DNA from: Pterois miles
Taxonomy: Eukaryota > Chordata > Actinopteri > Perciformes > Scorpaenidae
Length of the DNA stretch: 64,000 nucleotides
Direction of reading: 5' to 3'
Assembly: GCA_947000775.1 (NCBI GenBank)
Contig: CAMQGK010000416.1
Span: 1,618,001 to 1,682,000 of the forward strand
How positions within the stretch are numbered: the stretch's first letter is position 1; each line of letters opens with the position of its first letter. The position numbers and the translations under genes were made by a program. Shown here piece after piece: positions 46,913 through 58,780 of the stretch. The notes under the pieces are model-generated. The model did no database searches and was not told where the DNA came from. It saw only the letters and a list, made by a program, of their open reading frames with translations.

Positions 46913-47205
46913 GGGGGCGGCAGTAGCTCAGTCTGTAGGGAGTTGGCTTGGGAACCGGAGGGTCACCGGTTTAAGTCCCGAAAAGGAACAAAAAATGGGG
47001 GGGAAATGGTAGGTGGGGGGGGGCCAGTTTTCCTTTTGGGCCTGGGGGGTCCCCCGGAGAGAAAAAAAAAACCCCCAATGGGGGGGGTTTTGGGGGGCCC
47101 CCCACTTGACGTCTGTCCATTACTGAATGTATGTGTGTTTCAGGTGTGGTATAATAATGAGTATAACGAGTGAAATTAATTTGGGGATAATAAAGGTAGA
47201 TCTTT
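46913..47205 (+). mobile_element. tRNA-derived SINE with corrupted middle
   Basis: The head GGGGGCGGCAGTAGCTCAGT (A-box region), GGGAACCGGAGGGTCACC and B box GGTTTAAGTCC (46968-46978) are those of a very common fish SINE. The tail GTCTGTCCATTACTGAATGT..GTTTCAGG and GGGGATAATAAAGGTA also fits. The 124 bp between them (46981-47104) align by position with the normal SINE body but are smeared into homopolymers. Transcription as a pol III gene is not implied. Confidence 0.8.
46981..47104. other. homopolymer-smeared block inside a SINE, probable sequence error
   Basis: Runs such as G7, G9, A10 and G8 replace the mixed sequence expected for this SINE, yet anchors such as CCAGTT and GGGCC stay in register. 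Length matches the normal body to within about 10 bp. Confidence 0.65.
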
Positions 47206-47257
47206 TAATATTGAGTGACCATTATTGAAAGTTATGTGGTATAATAATGAGTATAAC
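47145..47257 (+). repeat. 23-bp direct repeat, 90 bp apart
   Basis: TGTGGTATAATAATGAGTAT plus AAC occurs identically at 47145-47167 and 47235-47257, the first copy within the SINE tail. Confidence 0.85.
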
Positions 47258-47989
47258 TATCGAGAAAGTCCTCTAACAGCAGGTGGGATAGGTGGTGGAT
47301 GTGTCATCTAACACAGGACGTTCACCCAGGAGGCCAAACGTAAACTTGCTTGTTACCAGAGGAGAACCCTTTTTGGTTTCTGGTAGAACCTTTTATAAGG
47401 AGAAACATCCTTTGGTGTAATGTTCCACACAGAACCATCTCTGTAGGTTCTATCCAGAACCTTTCAACCCTCAGCTGGGGCTGATGTGGTGCAGCACAAC
47501 CCACAACAATCTTGTTTCACAATCACAGTTTTTGGGGTTGTGGCTGGGAGGATATTTTAACAACCATGTGTTCAGTAATCTTTCCTTGAAAAATCCTGTC
47601 TTCAAAAAGGGATCTTCAGAAGCAAATGGTTCTGGGTAGAACACCAGCCCATCAGGAAGGACCCCGATTTCTAAGAGTGGGCTCAGACCTTTTATCAGTC
47701 TCTCTTGTGAATACAAAAGACTCAAATGTACAGAGTATCCCAGTCCATGTACTGTATATACTTATGTGCATTATGTACATTATCTACTTTACCATATTTA
47801 ATGAAAACATTTTATGGTTTGCTTTAGGCTTTTGCTTTGAATAACTAAATTCAGGCTAATAAATACTTTTTACTACTTGCAAGTAACAAGTTTAATAGTC
47901 ATGTAAATCAAAATGAAAGAAATTAAACAAAAACCCAGAAATACATTAATCTAAAATGCAGGAGGGGCAAACAGCTGGTCTCATGGTAT

Positions 47990-48020
47990 CGTATCGTACC
48001 GTACCGTACCGTATCTCCAC
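47990..48020. repeat. CGTAC pentanucleotide repeat
   Basis: GTATCGTATCGTACCGTACC followed by GTACCGTATC: about six units of a 5-bp repeat, directly before the LINE RT fragment. Confidence 0.8.
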
Positions 48021-48036
48021 CACATGGAGGCCATTG

Positions 48037-48440
48037 TGTCACTTGTGTAGTCGACCACAACATTTTACTAGTCCGTCTGGACGGGGTGGAACTTTCTGAC
48101 ACAGTACCAAACTGGTCTGAATCCTACTTGGACAGGGACTACTTTGTGTCTATACGTAATTACACGTCTGAGTGGACAAATATGACATGCAGACTTCTCC
48201 AAGGCTCCATTCTGAGGCTTCTTCTGGTTAACATCTACATGCTTCCACTGGCTTAGATTATGGAAAGCAATAAAATACAGTATGCTACCATAATTATGCA
48301 AATAACAAACAAATTTACATAACCATATCACCAGGGGACTATGGTCCAGTACAAGTACTGAGTAAGGGCACTGAACAAATCAACGACTGGATGTGCCAGA
48401 ATTTTCTTCAGTTAAAGACAAAACTGAGGTAATGTTTGAG
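48037..48440 (+). mobile_element. LINE reverse-transcriptase fragment (L2-like), sense strand
   Basis: The + strand reads VDHNILLVRLDGVELSDTV, SYLDRDYFVSIRN, TSEWTNMTCRLLQGSILRL, YMLPLA then HNYANNKQIYIT, with frameshifts and stops. This follows the order of an L2-type RT (VDHNIL, PQGSILGPLLF, YADDTQIY, QINDWM). The catalytic YADD reads YANN. Truncated on both sides. Confidence 0.82.
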
Positions 48441-50479
48441 GCAATGTCCGTCCATTTATCTTACATCTTTTGTTCGTCTTACTATGTGGCTGTCACCACA
48501 AAACAATGCAAGTATATCATTTTATTTTCACCATAGTCTTTTACTCTGGCATCTCCTTTTACACTCTTTTAGCATTGCTGACCCCCACCCCAACAATAAA
48601 AGGGACAGTGGATGCTTTGTAAGTGTGAACAGGCTACCTTGTCAGCCTGTGTGAGTGTGAGCTGGTATGTTCCTGTTCCTCTTGTGGTGTGTATGTGAGT
48701 GTTCACATATTTTATGCTGTGTGTGTTGTGTGTGCATGTGCAGTTAATAAAGGAGCTGCTGAGAGATGGCTCTCACCCCATGACCTCCAAGCCCCAAGAA
48801 TCCTTCTCTTACCGAGACTTATGACTAAACTCAGCAGCTCCGTCTGAGCAGGAACAGGATGACATTGCAGACAAAGACAGACAAGACACGGTTGTCTAGA
48901 CCCCACCCACTCCCACGCTCACCTCACCAGAAATCACATAGAGAACACAAACCAGTTCAATGTAGCTAATAGCAACTAAAGTTCAGAAAAAATACTTACA
49001 GTGGACATTAACGCAGTCGCTTTTGAAGCACAGTGCATCCGTGTTCGTATGATGTATTGCATATTCTTTCATGAAGTCAGATAGTTGGATTTACCATTGC
49101 GGCGGTGACTGTCGATCCATTGACCAGGTGTTGCCAAACTAGCCAACAAGAGTTGTAAGAAACATTAAAACAGATATGGTACAAACAGGAGCTGAATTTG
49201 CACAGTGCGAATTTGCACAGTGTGATCTGTAAACTACGATTAATACACATTTTCAACTTGGAGTAAATCCTGGACACAAAGTAGATTTGAACAAGCTTTT
49301 ACAGTCGTTTGTTGTGGAGTGGTACACTACATAAGTAGCCAGCAATGTAGATGGAAGCATGGAAGGTACAACTTCACTGTCAGTAACTGATGAGCAAAAC
49401 AGAAAAAAACACATTTATAAAGGGGACATATCAAGAAAAAGTCACTTTCTCAGTGCTTGTTCGCATATATTTGGATATCACACACTGTGAAATATGACAG
49501 CTCGGTTGTTTTATTTGTGGGCTCTCTAGAAAACATGTGATTCAAAAATTTTTTCTGACAAAAATTGAATTGAAGGCAACTGGACTTAGATTTGTCTCTG
49601 AAGACGTTTCGCCCCTTATCCAAGTGGCTTCATCAGGTCGAATGAACAATCTGACTAGTCTCCACTAGTCTGACGATGTTTTTTTTTAACAATAAAGCAT
49701 GTAAACATGATCTAGTACAAAACCAGAATAAAAGTATAACCCTGAAAATGCATGTTACGTCCCCTATAAAGTGTCTCATAAATTCAAAACCCAGTCCAGT
49801 TTAGGAATGGATCATGATATCAAGCATTAGTATTAGTGGTATTAGTGTGTGTTAAGATCTATTTGAATCTGTTGGTCTGGAGGTCTTTGGGCTTTCATTA
49901 TTTGATAGGTCTAAATAGTTCTTCATTTCTAATTATTATTTTTTTTGTAGTTGAGATTGGTAGTTTTCAATGAGAGATGTTATCTCTTGAAAGTTACAGT
50001 GCTAGCCTATGTCAGGTTCTGGAATAATATAATGTGTGATTTATGTGTCACCAGTGACATTTCAGTCTCTTTTAAACCTCTTTTTACTTTAACATCCAAG
50101 CCATAGTTTTCAACAGAAGTGCACCCTCAACATAGCACAGAACAGTTAGTTTCAGTGCACTGTTAAATGCAGAGTAAGCAGACAGATTCCCATGTGACCT
50201 TTTTCACAGGGCATCGTCAACTTCAAGATTACAAACACACTTTTAATCTTTCTGACTCATTTAGTGTGAGCCAAATCTAAAGGGCTAATAAGTGTTCAAA
50301 TTACAACTGAAAGCAGCACCAGAAGTGCACACACAAATGTAGAAACTCCTCCTTTCCACTGTTGTCATTGCAGGGCTCCTTTCATCACTGTTTATTCTTG
50401 TATTCATTTTCATTTCTGAGCTGCCTGCTGTGGATTGTCCCATAATTAGAGACTTCTTGATTTGATCAGAGCCCAAATC

Positions 50480-50960
50480 CTGAGTGACGGGTTCATTGGT
50501 CTGGCTTTACATGAGCTCTTTCCAAGGATTTATAGGAAGTGGCTTTTACTGAACTACCTTGCTGGCCGTACTGAGGCTCCCTTCAGTGGTTGAGCTCAAC
50601 AAGAAAGATGAACTTAGCAGGAAACAATGATATGACTCAAACAGAGTCTGGAAAGCCCTGAAGTTTTGGCTGGGAAGAGTTATGTAAGAAACCACAGTGG
50701 CTTGTGTGTGTTGGAGGCTCTACAGAGGGTGGACCGATGGCCGCCGGCTCTTGGTGTGGCGGCTGGCGCTTTGTGGCACTTCGGTCGATCTGTGGATCTA
50801 TTCCTAGTGGTGTAATTAGAGGGACACAGATGAAGTGCAGTGGCAAAGCGCTCTCTTTAACAGCTGCAATGTGTGTGTGCTTGTTTTCCTTCACGTCTCG
50901 TCCTCTTCACCCGTCCTTAACGATCCTTGACTTGATTATTAGGTACGATGCCAAGGTCAA
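50480..50960. promoter_or_regulatory. candidate conserved non-coding element (weak)
   Basis: A repeat-free block of even composition with words such as GTGTAATTAGAGGG, AAACCACAGTGGC (RUNX-like), CTTTAACAGCTGCAATG (E-box) and TTGATTATTAGG. No open frame with family resemblance. Compositional evidence only. Confidence 0.25.
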
Positions 50961-51453
50961 AATACACTCATGTTTTGATGGTAGAGATATTGTCCAACAA
51001 CTTGTGCATTACTTTTGAGTATGACTGGCACTAGATGGAGTGATTGATCCAGCAACCATGTAAGTCACCACCCTCTGCTCTTTACTCTTTTCTCTCTACA
51101 GTCCTACTCAGTCTGATAAGGATCAAGTGCTTTGCATGCAGTGGTGGAAGTATTCAGACCCTTTACCAAGTAAAAGCAGCAGCACCACAAAGTAAACACA
51201 TTCATAAGTTTTAGTCCTGCATTAAAAATGACTCCATCAGAATTTTTTTCTTAAATGTACAATCCCCTCCAAAACTACTGGAACATTGAGGCCAGTTCCT
51301 TTATTTTTGCTGAACACCGAAAACATTTGGGTTTGACATCAAAAGATGGTTATGAGACAAGATATCAGTATTTCAGTTTCTATTTCCAGGTATTTACTTC
51401 TTGATCTGTTACACAACGTAGAAGACAGCATTGTTTGTGACAGAACAAAATTT

Positions 51454-52340
51454 TTAGGTGAGCAGAAGTATAGGAACAGATTCACCACAGCCTCTTTCAG
51501 TTGTTCGTTTCCGGTTGGTTTCTCCTTTCAGTCTCCTCTCCTCAGGTTTGCGTCTGCAGATTGAGTTGGCCAGTCTAAAAGCTTCCACTTCTTTCCCCTG
51601 ATGAACTCCTTGGTTGTTCTGACAGTGTGTTTCTGGTCGTTGTCTTGCTGCATAATGAAGGATCTCCTGATCAGTCTGGTTCATTTCTCTTTAAATTGGC
51701 AGATAAAATGTTTCTTTGACTTCTGAATTCATTTTGCTGCTGCCATCATGTGTTACATCATCAGTGGCGATCAATGATCCGTCCCAGAAGAAGCCATGCA
51801 GCCCAAGCCATGACTTTACCTCCACCGTGTTTCACAGATGAGCTGCCGTATTTGGGATCATAAGCAGATCCTTTCTTTCTCCACACCTTTCCATCACTTT
51901 GGTAAAGGTTCATCTTTGTCTCATCAGTCCAGAAAACTTTGTCCCAGAACTTTTGAGCCTCATCTCTGTACTTTTTGTCTAATTCCAGTCTGTCCTTCCT
52001 CTTCTTATTGCTAATGAGTGGTTGTCATCTTCTGGTGTAGCCTCTGTGCTTTAGTTCCTGAAGTCTTCTGTGAACGGTGGATTGTGATTCCTTCACTCCT
52101 CCCTCTGGAGGTTGTTTTAGGGTTTTTCTTTACAGCTCTCATAATGTTTCTGTCATCAACTGCTGATGTTTTTCTTGGTCTACTGGTTCCATGTCTATTG
52201 TTCAGTACACCAGTGGTTTCTTTCTTCTTCAGGACGTTCAGGATGGTTGTGCTGGCTATGGTCGATGTTTGTGCAGTGGCTCTGATTGATTTTCCATCTT
52301 CTCTCAGCTTTTCTCCCATAGACAGCTCTCTGGTCTTCAT
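51454..52340 (-). pseudogene. Tc1-type transposase pseudogene (element B)
   Basis: Starts MKTRELSMGEKLREDGKSIR with the paired-like HTH, then TTGVLNNRHGTSRPRKTSAV and DDRNIMRAVKKNPKTT (52340-52100). After frameshifts the catalytic core continues on another frame with MQQDNDQKHTVRTTKEFIRG and KKWKLLDWPTQSADANLRR. A deletion removes the SPDLNPIE motif that would carry the third acidic residue. Dead by frameshift and active-site loss. Confidence 0.88.
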
Positions 52341-52584
52341 GTTGGTTACACCTTTTTAATTATAAATGAAGTCTGCACAGGAAAAACCCAAAGCTGAAAC
52401 TGAGAGTAGACATTCAGCGCTATTTATTGTTTGAATGATCAATGTAATAGGACACACCTGGGCAACAAAAAACACCTGTTACATGTGCCAATAATTTTAC
52501 ATACCTGACAAACTGATGGATTTAAACAAAAGGTGCTATCTTCCAAGTTGTGTGTAAATACCTGGAAATACTGAACTCTTGTCT

Positions 52585-52585
52585 C

Positions 52586-52623
<38 letters not shown>
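52585..52623. repeat. (ATA)13 microsatellite inside the Tc1-B right inverted repeat
   Basis: The left inverted repeat has a single GGTTATGAGACAAG here; the right has TTGTCTCATAATAATAAT.. with about 13 units. A post-insertion slippage expansion. Confidence 0.9.
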
Positions 52624-52704
52624 CTTTTCATGTCAAACCCAAATGTTTTCAGTGTTCAGCAAAAATAAAGGAATTGGCCTCAATGTTCCAATAGAGTTGG
52701 AGGA

Positions 52705-52809
<105 letters not shown>

Positions 52810-52969
52810 TATACTGTATATACAAAGGTTAATGGTAAACTTCTAGTCAGCAGTGTTCAGTGGTTGTGTTCAGTGAGTTTATTATGAAGGGTGGAACAGT
52901 AACAGTGAAGCGGTGATGCGCTGTTATTGACAAGGGTCCGAACTACAGAGCCTCCATGTTATTAATATA

Positions 52970-53828
52970 CTGCTCAAAAAGGGAATAAAGGGAACACTAA
53001 AATAACACATCCTAGATCTCAATGAATGAAATATTCCAGTTGAAAATCTTTATTCATTACATAATGGAATACGTTGAGAACAAAATTACATAAAAAAATC
53101 AGTGTAAATCAAAATCAAAATTATTATCTCACAGAGGTCTGGATTTGAAATCATACTCAAAATAAAAGTGGAAAATCACATTACAGGCTGGTCCAACGTT
53201 AGTGGAAATTCCTCAAGACAAGTCAGTGTGAGGCTCAGTAGTGTGTGTGGCCTTGACATGCCTGTATGACCTCCCTAAAACACCTGGGCATGGTCCTGAT
53301 GAGGCAGCGGGTGTTCTCCTGAGAGGTCTCCTCCCAGACCTGGATTAAAGCATCAGTCAACTCTTAGGCAGTCTGTGGTGCAACGTGGCGTTGGTGGAAC
53401 GAGACATGATGTCCCAGAAGTGCTTGATTGGATTCAGGTCTGGGGAACGGGCATGCCGGTCCATAGCATCAATGCCTTCATCATGCAGGAACTGCTCAAA
53501 CACTTCAGCCACATGAGGCCCAGCATTGTCATGCCTCAGAAGGAACCCAGGGCCCACTGCGCCAGCATATGGTCTCTCAATGGGTTTGAGGATCTCATCC
53601 CAGGACCTAATGGCAGTCGGGGTACTTCTGGTTATCACATGGAGGGCTGTGCGTCCCTCCAAAGAAGTGCCTCCCCACACACATTACTGACCCACCGCCA
53701 ACCGGTCATGCTAGAGGATGTTGCAGGCAGCAGACCGTTCTCCATGGCGTCTCCAGACTCTGTCACGTCTGTCACATGTGCTCAGTGTGAACCTGCTCTC
53801 ATCTCTGAAGATCACAGGCTGCCAGTGG
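52970..53828 (-). mobile_element. Tc1/mariner element C, left part only
   Basis: Begins after TA with CTGCTCAAAAAGGGAATAAA and GGGAACACTAAAATAACACA, a well-known fish Tc1 end. The minus strand carries the C-terminal two thirds of a DDE transposase. The element is cut at about 53828 in the region encoding the first catalytic domain, where a different Tc1 begins. No right TIR. Confidence 0.87.
53357..53680 (-). pseudogene. Tc1-type transposase pseudogene fragment (element C)
   Basis: An open 107-codon stretch: MWGGTSLEGRTALHV, YAGAVGPGFLLRHDNAGPHV and ARSPDLNPIKHFWDIMSR. The second Asp (HDNAGPH) is intact. Exactly 34 residues on, the expected Glu of NPIE is Lys (AAG), which removes the third catalytic carboxylate. 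N-terminal HTH and first Asp are lost at the junction with the next element. Confidence 0.85.
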
Positions 53829-54720
53829 AATGGGTCGCTCTCAGGAGCTCAGTGAATTCCAGTGTGGTACTATGATAGGAGGCCACCTGTGTAATAAGTC
53901 CAGTCGTGAAATTTTGTCCTAAATATTGCACAGTCAACTGTTAGTGGTATGATAACAATTTGGAAGCGATTGGGTACGACAGCAATTCAGCCACGAAGTG
54001 GTAGGCCACATAAAATGACGGAGCGGGCTCTACAGATGCTGAGGTGCATAGTGCGCAGAGGCCGCCAACTTCAGTCAATCGCTATAGACCTCCAAACTTA
54101 ATGTGGCCTTCAGATTAGCTCAAGAACAGTGCGTAGAGAGCTTCATGGAACAGGTTTCCATGGCTGAGCAGCTGCTCCCAAGCCATACATCACCAAGTGC
54201 AATGCAAAGCATCGGATGCAGTGGTATAGAGCACGCCGCCACTGGACTCTAGAGCAGTGGAGACGCGTTCTTTGGAGTGACCAATCGCGCTTCACCATCT
54301 GGCGATCTGACCTTTAGTTCCAGTGAAAGAAACTCTGAATGTTTGAGCATACCAAGAAATTTTGAACAATTCCATGCTCCCAACTTTGTGGGAACAGTTT
54401 GGGGATGGCCTCTTCCTGTTCCAACATGACTGTGCGCCAGTGCACAAAGCAAGGTCCGTAAAGACATGGATGAGAGCGTTTGGTATGGAGTCCTGACCTC
54501 AACCCGACAGAACACCTTTGGGATGAATTAGAGCGGAGTCTGAGAGCCAGGCCTCCTCGTCCAACATCAGTGTGTGACTTCTGGAGGAATGGTCAAAAAT
54601 TCCCATAAACACACTCATAAAACTTGTGGAAAGCCTTCCCAGAAGAATTGAAGCTGTTATAGCTGCAAAGGGTGGACCAACGTCATATTAAACCCTATGG
54701 ATTAAGAATGGGATGTCACT
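53829..54720 (+). mobile_element. Tc1/mariner element D, transposase body without ends
   Basis: Starts at the initiator of its transposase (MGRSQELSEFQ, 53830) without any 5' inverted repeat. It ends near AAGAATGGGATGTCACTTAA, just before the 3' inverted repeat would begin. Both termini are therefore absent. It is fused head-on to element C, which runs in the opposite orientation. Confidence 0.82.
53830..54690 (+). pseudogene. Tc1-type transposase pseudogene (element D)
   Basis: Opens MGRSQELSEFQCGTMIGGHL then LCNKSSRE. After frameshifts it continues with TATQPRSGRPHKMTE-like sequence, SSRTVRRELHGTGFHG, KPYITKCNAKH and HWTLEQWRRVLWSDQSRFTI (first Asp motif). A central segment (the GGGGIMVWG region) is deleted around 54300-54320. 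The rest includes FQHDCAPVHKARS, DLNPTEHLWDELERSLRA and IPINTLIKLVESLPRRIEAV-type sequence in several frames. Stops and shifts make it inactive. Confidence 0.82.
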
Positions 54721-55708
54721 TAAGTTCATATACATATATCATATATAGGCGTGAGATATAGGATTAGGTGCACATCTCTTAACATTTCCACATCCAATAC
54801 TGTCTACACGAATTGTCCAGCAGCAGTGCGATTTCCTCACTGGGGTTTCCGTAACCAAAAAGAAAAGACCACTTACTCAACTCTTACTAAACGCTGTTCA
54901 GCCAATCAAATCCAGAGGAGAGAAGAGAGGCTGATGCAACTGTTAAGACCTGAAACAATTTGTCAATTAATTGATAAGTCAATGGAAAAAAATCATCTGC
55001 AACTATTTTTCTGATCAGTTAATTGTTTAAGTCATATTTCGGACAAATCAATACATTTAATGACTTCATGACTTTAATGGGAATTTTCCACAATTTTCTT
55101 ACATTTCAAATGCTTATTGGATTAAATGAGAAAGCATTATGAATCTTGTATCAGGCTACATACAGGGTATGACAGTTGCTCAGTGGTGCATGAAGGCAAC
55201 ATGGCTCGATGCCTAGTGTAAAATTACGTGGATCTTCTGTGTCTGTGGAGCCAATAGAACAAGCTCGCTAGCGTTTTCTTTCAATTTTTCAAGTAAAACA
55301 AACTCATTTAGTCTCCTTTTTTATTTAAAATATGACAATGTGTCATTATAACTTTCTGCAAAAAATGGGAAGAATTGAATATCAGTTGAATAAAAGGCAC
55401 TCTTTAGTAAAGCATCAAATCTCAGGGAAATTGAATAGGATACAGTTGCACAAAATTTACATTATTTTTGTTAAACTGGCTGGTGGGGTCGGGGCTTTAA
55501 TTAATATGCGAAGTAACTTTTGACTATAGCTCTCAAATAAATGTAGTGCAGTAAAAGTCATTTTGAAGGCAGGCACAGAGATACAAGTATAAATTTGAAT
55601 TAATTCAGCCTTTGTCTCTTATCTACTTTTGTATTGAAAGACAAAATTCAACAAAAATTTGAAGTCTGGGTTTATTCAAATTATTTTGTATTGGGGTCAA
55701 ATGACATA

Positions 55709-56093
55709 TATCCATCCATCGTCAACCGCTTATCCCGTTAGGGGTCGCGGGGGGGCTGGAGCCGATCCCAGCTGGCATTGGGCGAAGGCAGGGTTCACCC
55801 TGGACAGGTCCCCAGTCCATCGCAAGGCACATAGAGACAGACAACATATAGACAGACAACCATTCACGCGCACATCCACACCTACGGGCAATTTAGAGTC
55901 ATCAATTAACCTAAACAGTTAATTAACACCATCCAAATGTCTTTGGATGGTGGGAGGAAGCCGGAGTACCCGGAGAAAACCCACGCTCACACGGGGAGAA
56001 CACGCAAACTCCACACAGAAGAGCCACAAGCTGGAATCGAACCTGCGACCCTCTTGCTGTGAGGCGACAGCGCTAACCACTACACCACCGTAG
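55709..56093 (-). mobile_element. tRNA-derived SINE, antisense, near full length
   Basis: The minus strand starts ACGGTGGTGTAGTGGTTAGC (A box, about 56090-56071) and GGTTCGATTCC (B box, 56043-56033). The usual teleost body follows: TCTCCCCGTGTGAGCGTGGG, GGGTACTCCGGCTTCCTCCC, GACTGGGGACCTGTCCAGGG and CAGCTGGGATCGGCTCCAGC. It ends in GCGGTTGACGATGGATGGAT. It is well preserved, so fairly young. Antisense 66-codon frame here is not a gene. Confidence 0.87.
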
Positions 56094-58780
56094 CATACCA
56101 TAGTACCATAGTATAACACAAATATAAATATAACTCAAATAATGTGTACTTTAAATGACTGAAAATGACATTAAAGGATGGTAAGTAACTTTTAAGCTGA
56201 TCGGACTTGTGTAAAATCTGCAATATTCAGATGACATGAATTACATAAGTAATAATGTTTTGTGAGGAAATAAATAATTAATAATAAGACCCCGGGACCC
56301 CAGTTGGTAGTCCTTGTGTATTAGATGTGTTGGTATAATGAGGGTTAAACGTATGAGATTTTGTACTTGGGTATTGTTGAGCATAGACGCACGACATGCG
56401 TAGAACTGAGCGAGTAGTTATACTGGATGAGTCAGTTGTCGTGCTGCCTGTATTTAGACCATGATTCACTCATATACATTGTATTTAAACTGGATGCAGT
56501 ATACACCCACCCTTGTCCTATGAAGCATCTCTTTCATTACCTTTTTCAGTCTCATAAAACACAGCAGGCTACCACAGAATCAGAACTTGATTTTTGTGCA
56601 GCCGTTGAAATGCTCTGAATATGGAAGTTTTGATTGCCCCATCAAAGCCAGGAGTAATGGCAGATGAATCAAGGCTGAATCTCTCCCCACACGGAACTGT
56701 CCCATAAACCATATCCCTGGTTTAGTAACAGGACGGTCTAATGAATAGCCAGGCCCGCTGAGCCTGACCATTGAGACAGCTGTGCCGTGAAGGCAGCTCT
56801 CCATGGTGTAATAACTCTGTCTCTCCATCTTACTGATGTGTGAAAGAAACCAGGCCGTCGCCGAAAAACCCTGGACCCACACGCACATGTTCAACACGAG
56901 GGGAATTCCCACACACAAGCAGCCACACATTTATAGCCACACATTTAGCATGGATTGAGCTGTGTCTTCACACCAAGATAGTAATTAGCACTCACAGCTG
57001 GCTCTGATGTGATTTACAACAGCTACTCTGCAGCGCTTTGTCTTGCGTCTTTCAGTGTTTTGACTGGGAATAAGATGGGTTGTTCGTTCGATTCTGAATT
57101 ATTCTTAGACTATTTTAATGTTGGGGAAAGTTTTAACAGTGATCAGTGTCTACATTTTTAGTGACCATCTTTGTTAAAGAGACAGTCAAAGCCAGGGCTG
57201 GTAGCTGTATATCGCAGATGTTAATACTCTTCTGTGCTGTTCGTGCTAGCGGAGGGTAGAAGGAGCAAGAATTCAAAACCATCTCCAATAATGTGATCAG
57301 CGTCAACATGTATGTAGTACAGAGCAGAGTGCTCTTGAGTCATTTTTGAAATGACTTTGAGAACTCTGATAGAGCAGAGGAACAGCAGTCATTTCCCTTG
57401 ATATTTTTCAAGTGTTTGTTTGAATCTCAACGCATGGTTAAGAAACTTGTGATCAAGCATTGCTTGTAAGAATGTCTGAACATACTGTATTTATCAAAGA
57501 TTATTGGTGTTATATTATTATTGGTGAAATGTTGCATAGGATAAACTAATAATAATAACTAATGTCCATTCATCTGTTCACTTAAACCTATTCAATTATC
57601 CAAACAGAACATCTCAATTACAAGAACAGGAGAACCCGCTCACATTTCTGCAAGCTAGTACTGACCAGAAGCAATGGATAGTCCTGGAAAGTTTTCTTTT
57701 TATCCTGTTGCTTTTGTGGTTATCTAATCCAAGAGGTGACAATATCCATCCAGTCAGAGTGAGAAACACTCGATAAACACACTTCCATAGACGGCCACAT
57801 TACTGAATAGGTAGTGAATACTGAAGGCAGATTACTGTAGTTCAGTGTAACAAAGAAGAGGCCTCAGAAAAACGATAATGTAAAATTATACATAGATTTC
57901 ATCTGGAAAAAAAAGTGATAAGTGGTTACATGGCCAGAGCTAAGGAGAGTAGTTAGGCTGGCCAGTGACCGTGACTCAGGGCCTGTGGAAAGCTTGGCTG
58001 AGAAAGATTCACTCCCCCCCCCTTGTCCGACACTCACCAACACACCAGACACCTCAGCAGTGTGGAGTCATTCACAGCCCACACAGTGTGGTAACACACA
58101 GGTCATTTGTAACTTTTTTATGGTATGTGTGTAGGTGGGTGGCTTTGTGGGGATGAGGTGATTTGCTGAGTTTCTTGTTCTTATGAATTGAGCACTGGTT
58201 CATTTGTACTGGCAGCAGTGGTTATGGAAACGATTCACAGATGTGTGACCTGGGCTGTGAATTTTGATGTACAATTTTATTTGTTTTCATTTTAGACAAA
58301 TTAAGCACACAATGCATATAATGTATTCACATATTTCAGCTCAAAGTGTAAAAGCTGCCAGTGGCCCACAAGGCAGTGTTTACTACACCCCACAATAAAA
58401 AGGTATTGGAACAAATAACTTGTTAACTTGCTATTCCTAGAGCTATATCAGCAGTCAATACTAGCAGAATGACCAGTAGGCCAATAGAATCAAAGGGTTC
58501 AAAGGCCAACGGGTTTATCCCCACGCCTCCCTGAACCCACAGCCCAGCACTGGGCTATGAGGCAATGGCAGTATAGCGGCCACACTTGGTTTTGCAGAAT
58601 CACAATACCCACACCGGCCCAAAAATACAATTTACACAAACATTCCCATACACAATTATCAGCGTAAATCCAATACTTTTTTCTGAGCATCACAAACACC
58701 TTGACATTATTCTTTACATTATTAGAATTTGATCCATTCAGTCAAGCAAAATTGGAAAAGTCTACAAGAGCTGTAACAGC

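Larger units (their letters stand above)
51260..52704 (-). mobile_element. Tc1/mariner element B, inactive
   Basis: The left end (51260, after TA) reads CAATCCCCTCCAAAACTACT with GGAACATTGAGGCC. The right end is its complement (GGCCTCAATGTTCC..GGAGGAG). Inverted repeats run about 120 bp. The right one is expanded by an (ATA)n tract (52585-52623). The transposase reads on the minus strand. The right end abuts a 100-bp GT microsatellite, so the right TA is not preserved. Confidence 0.9.
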
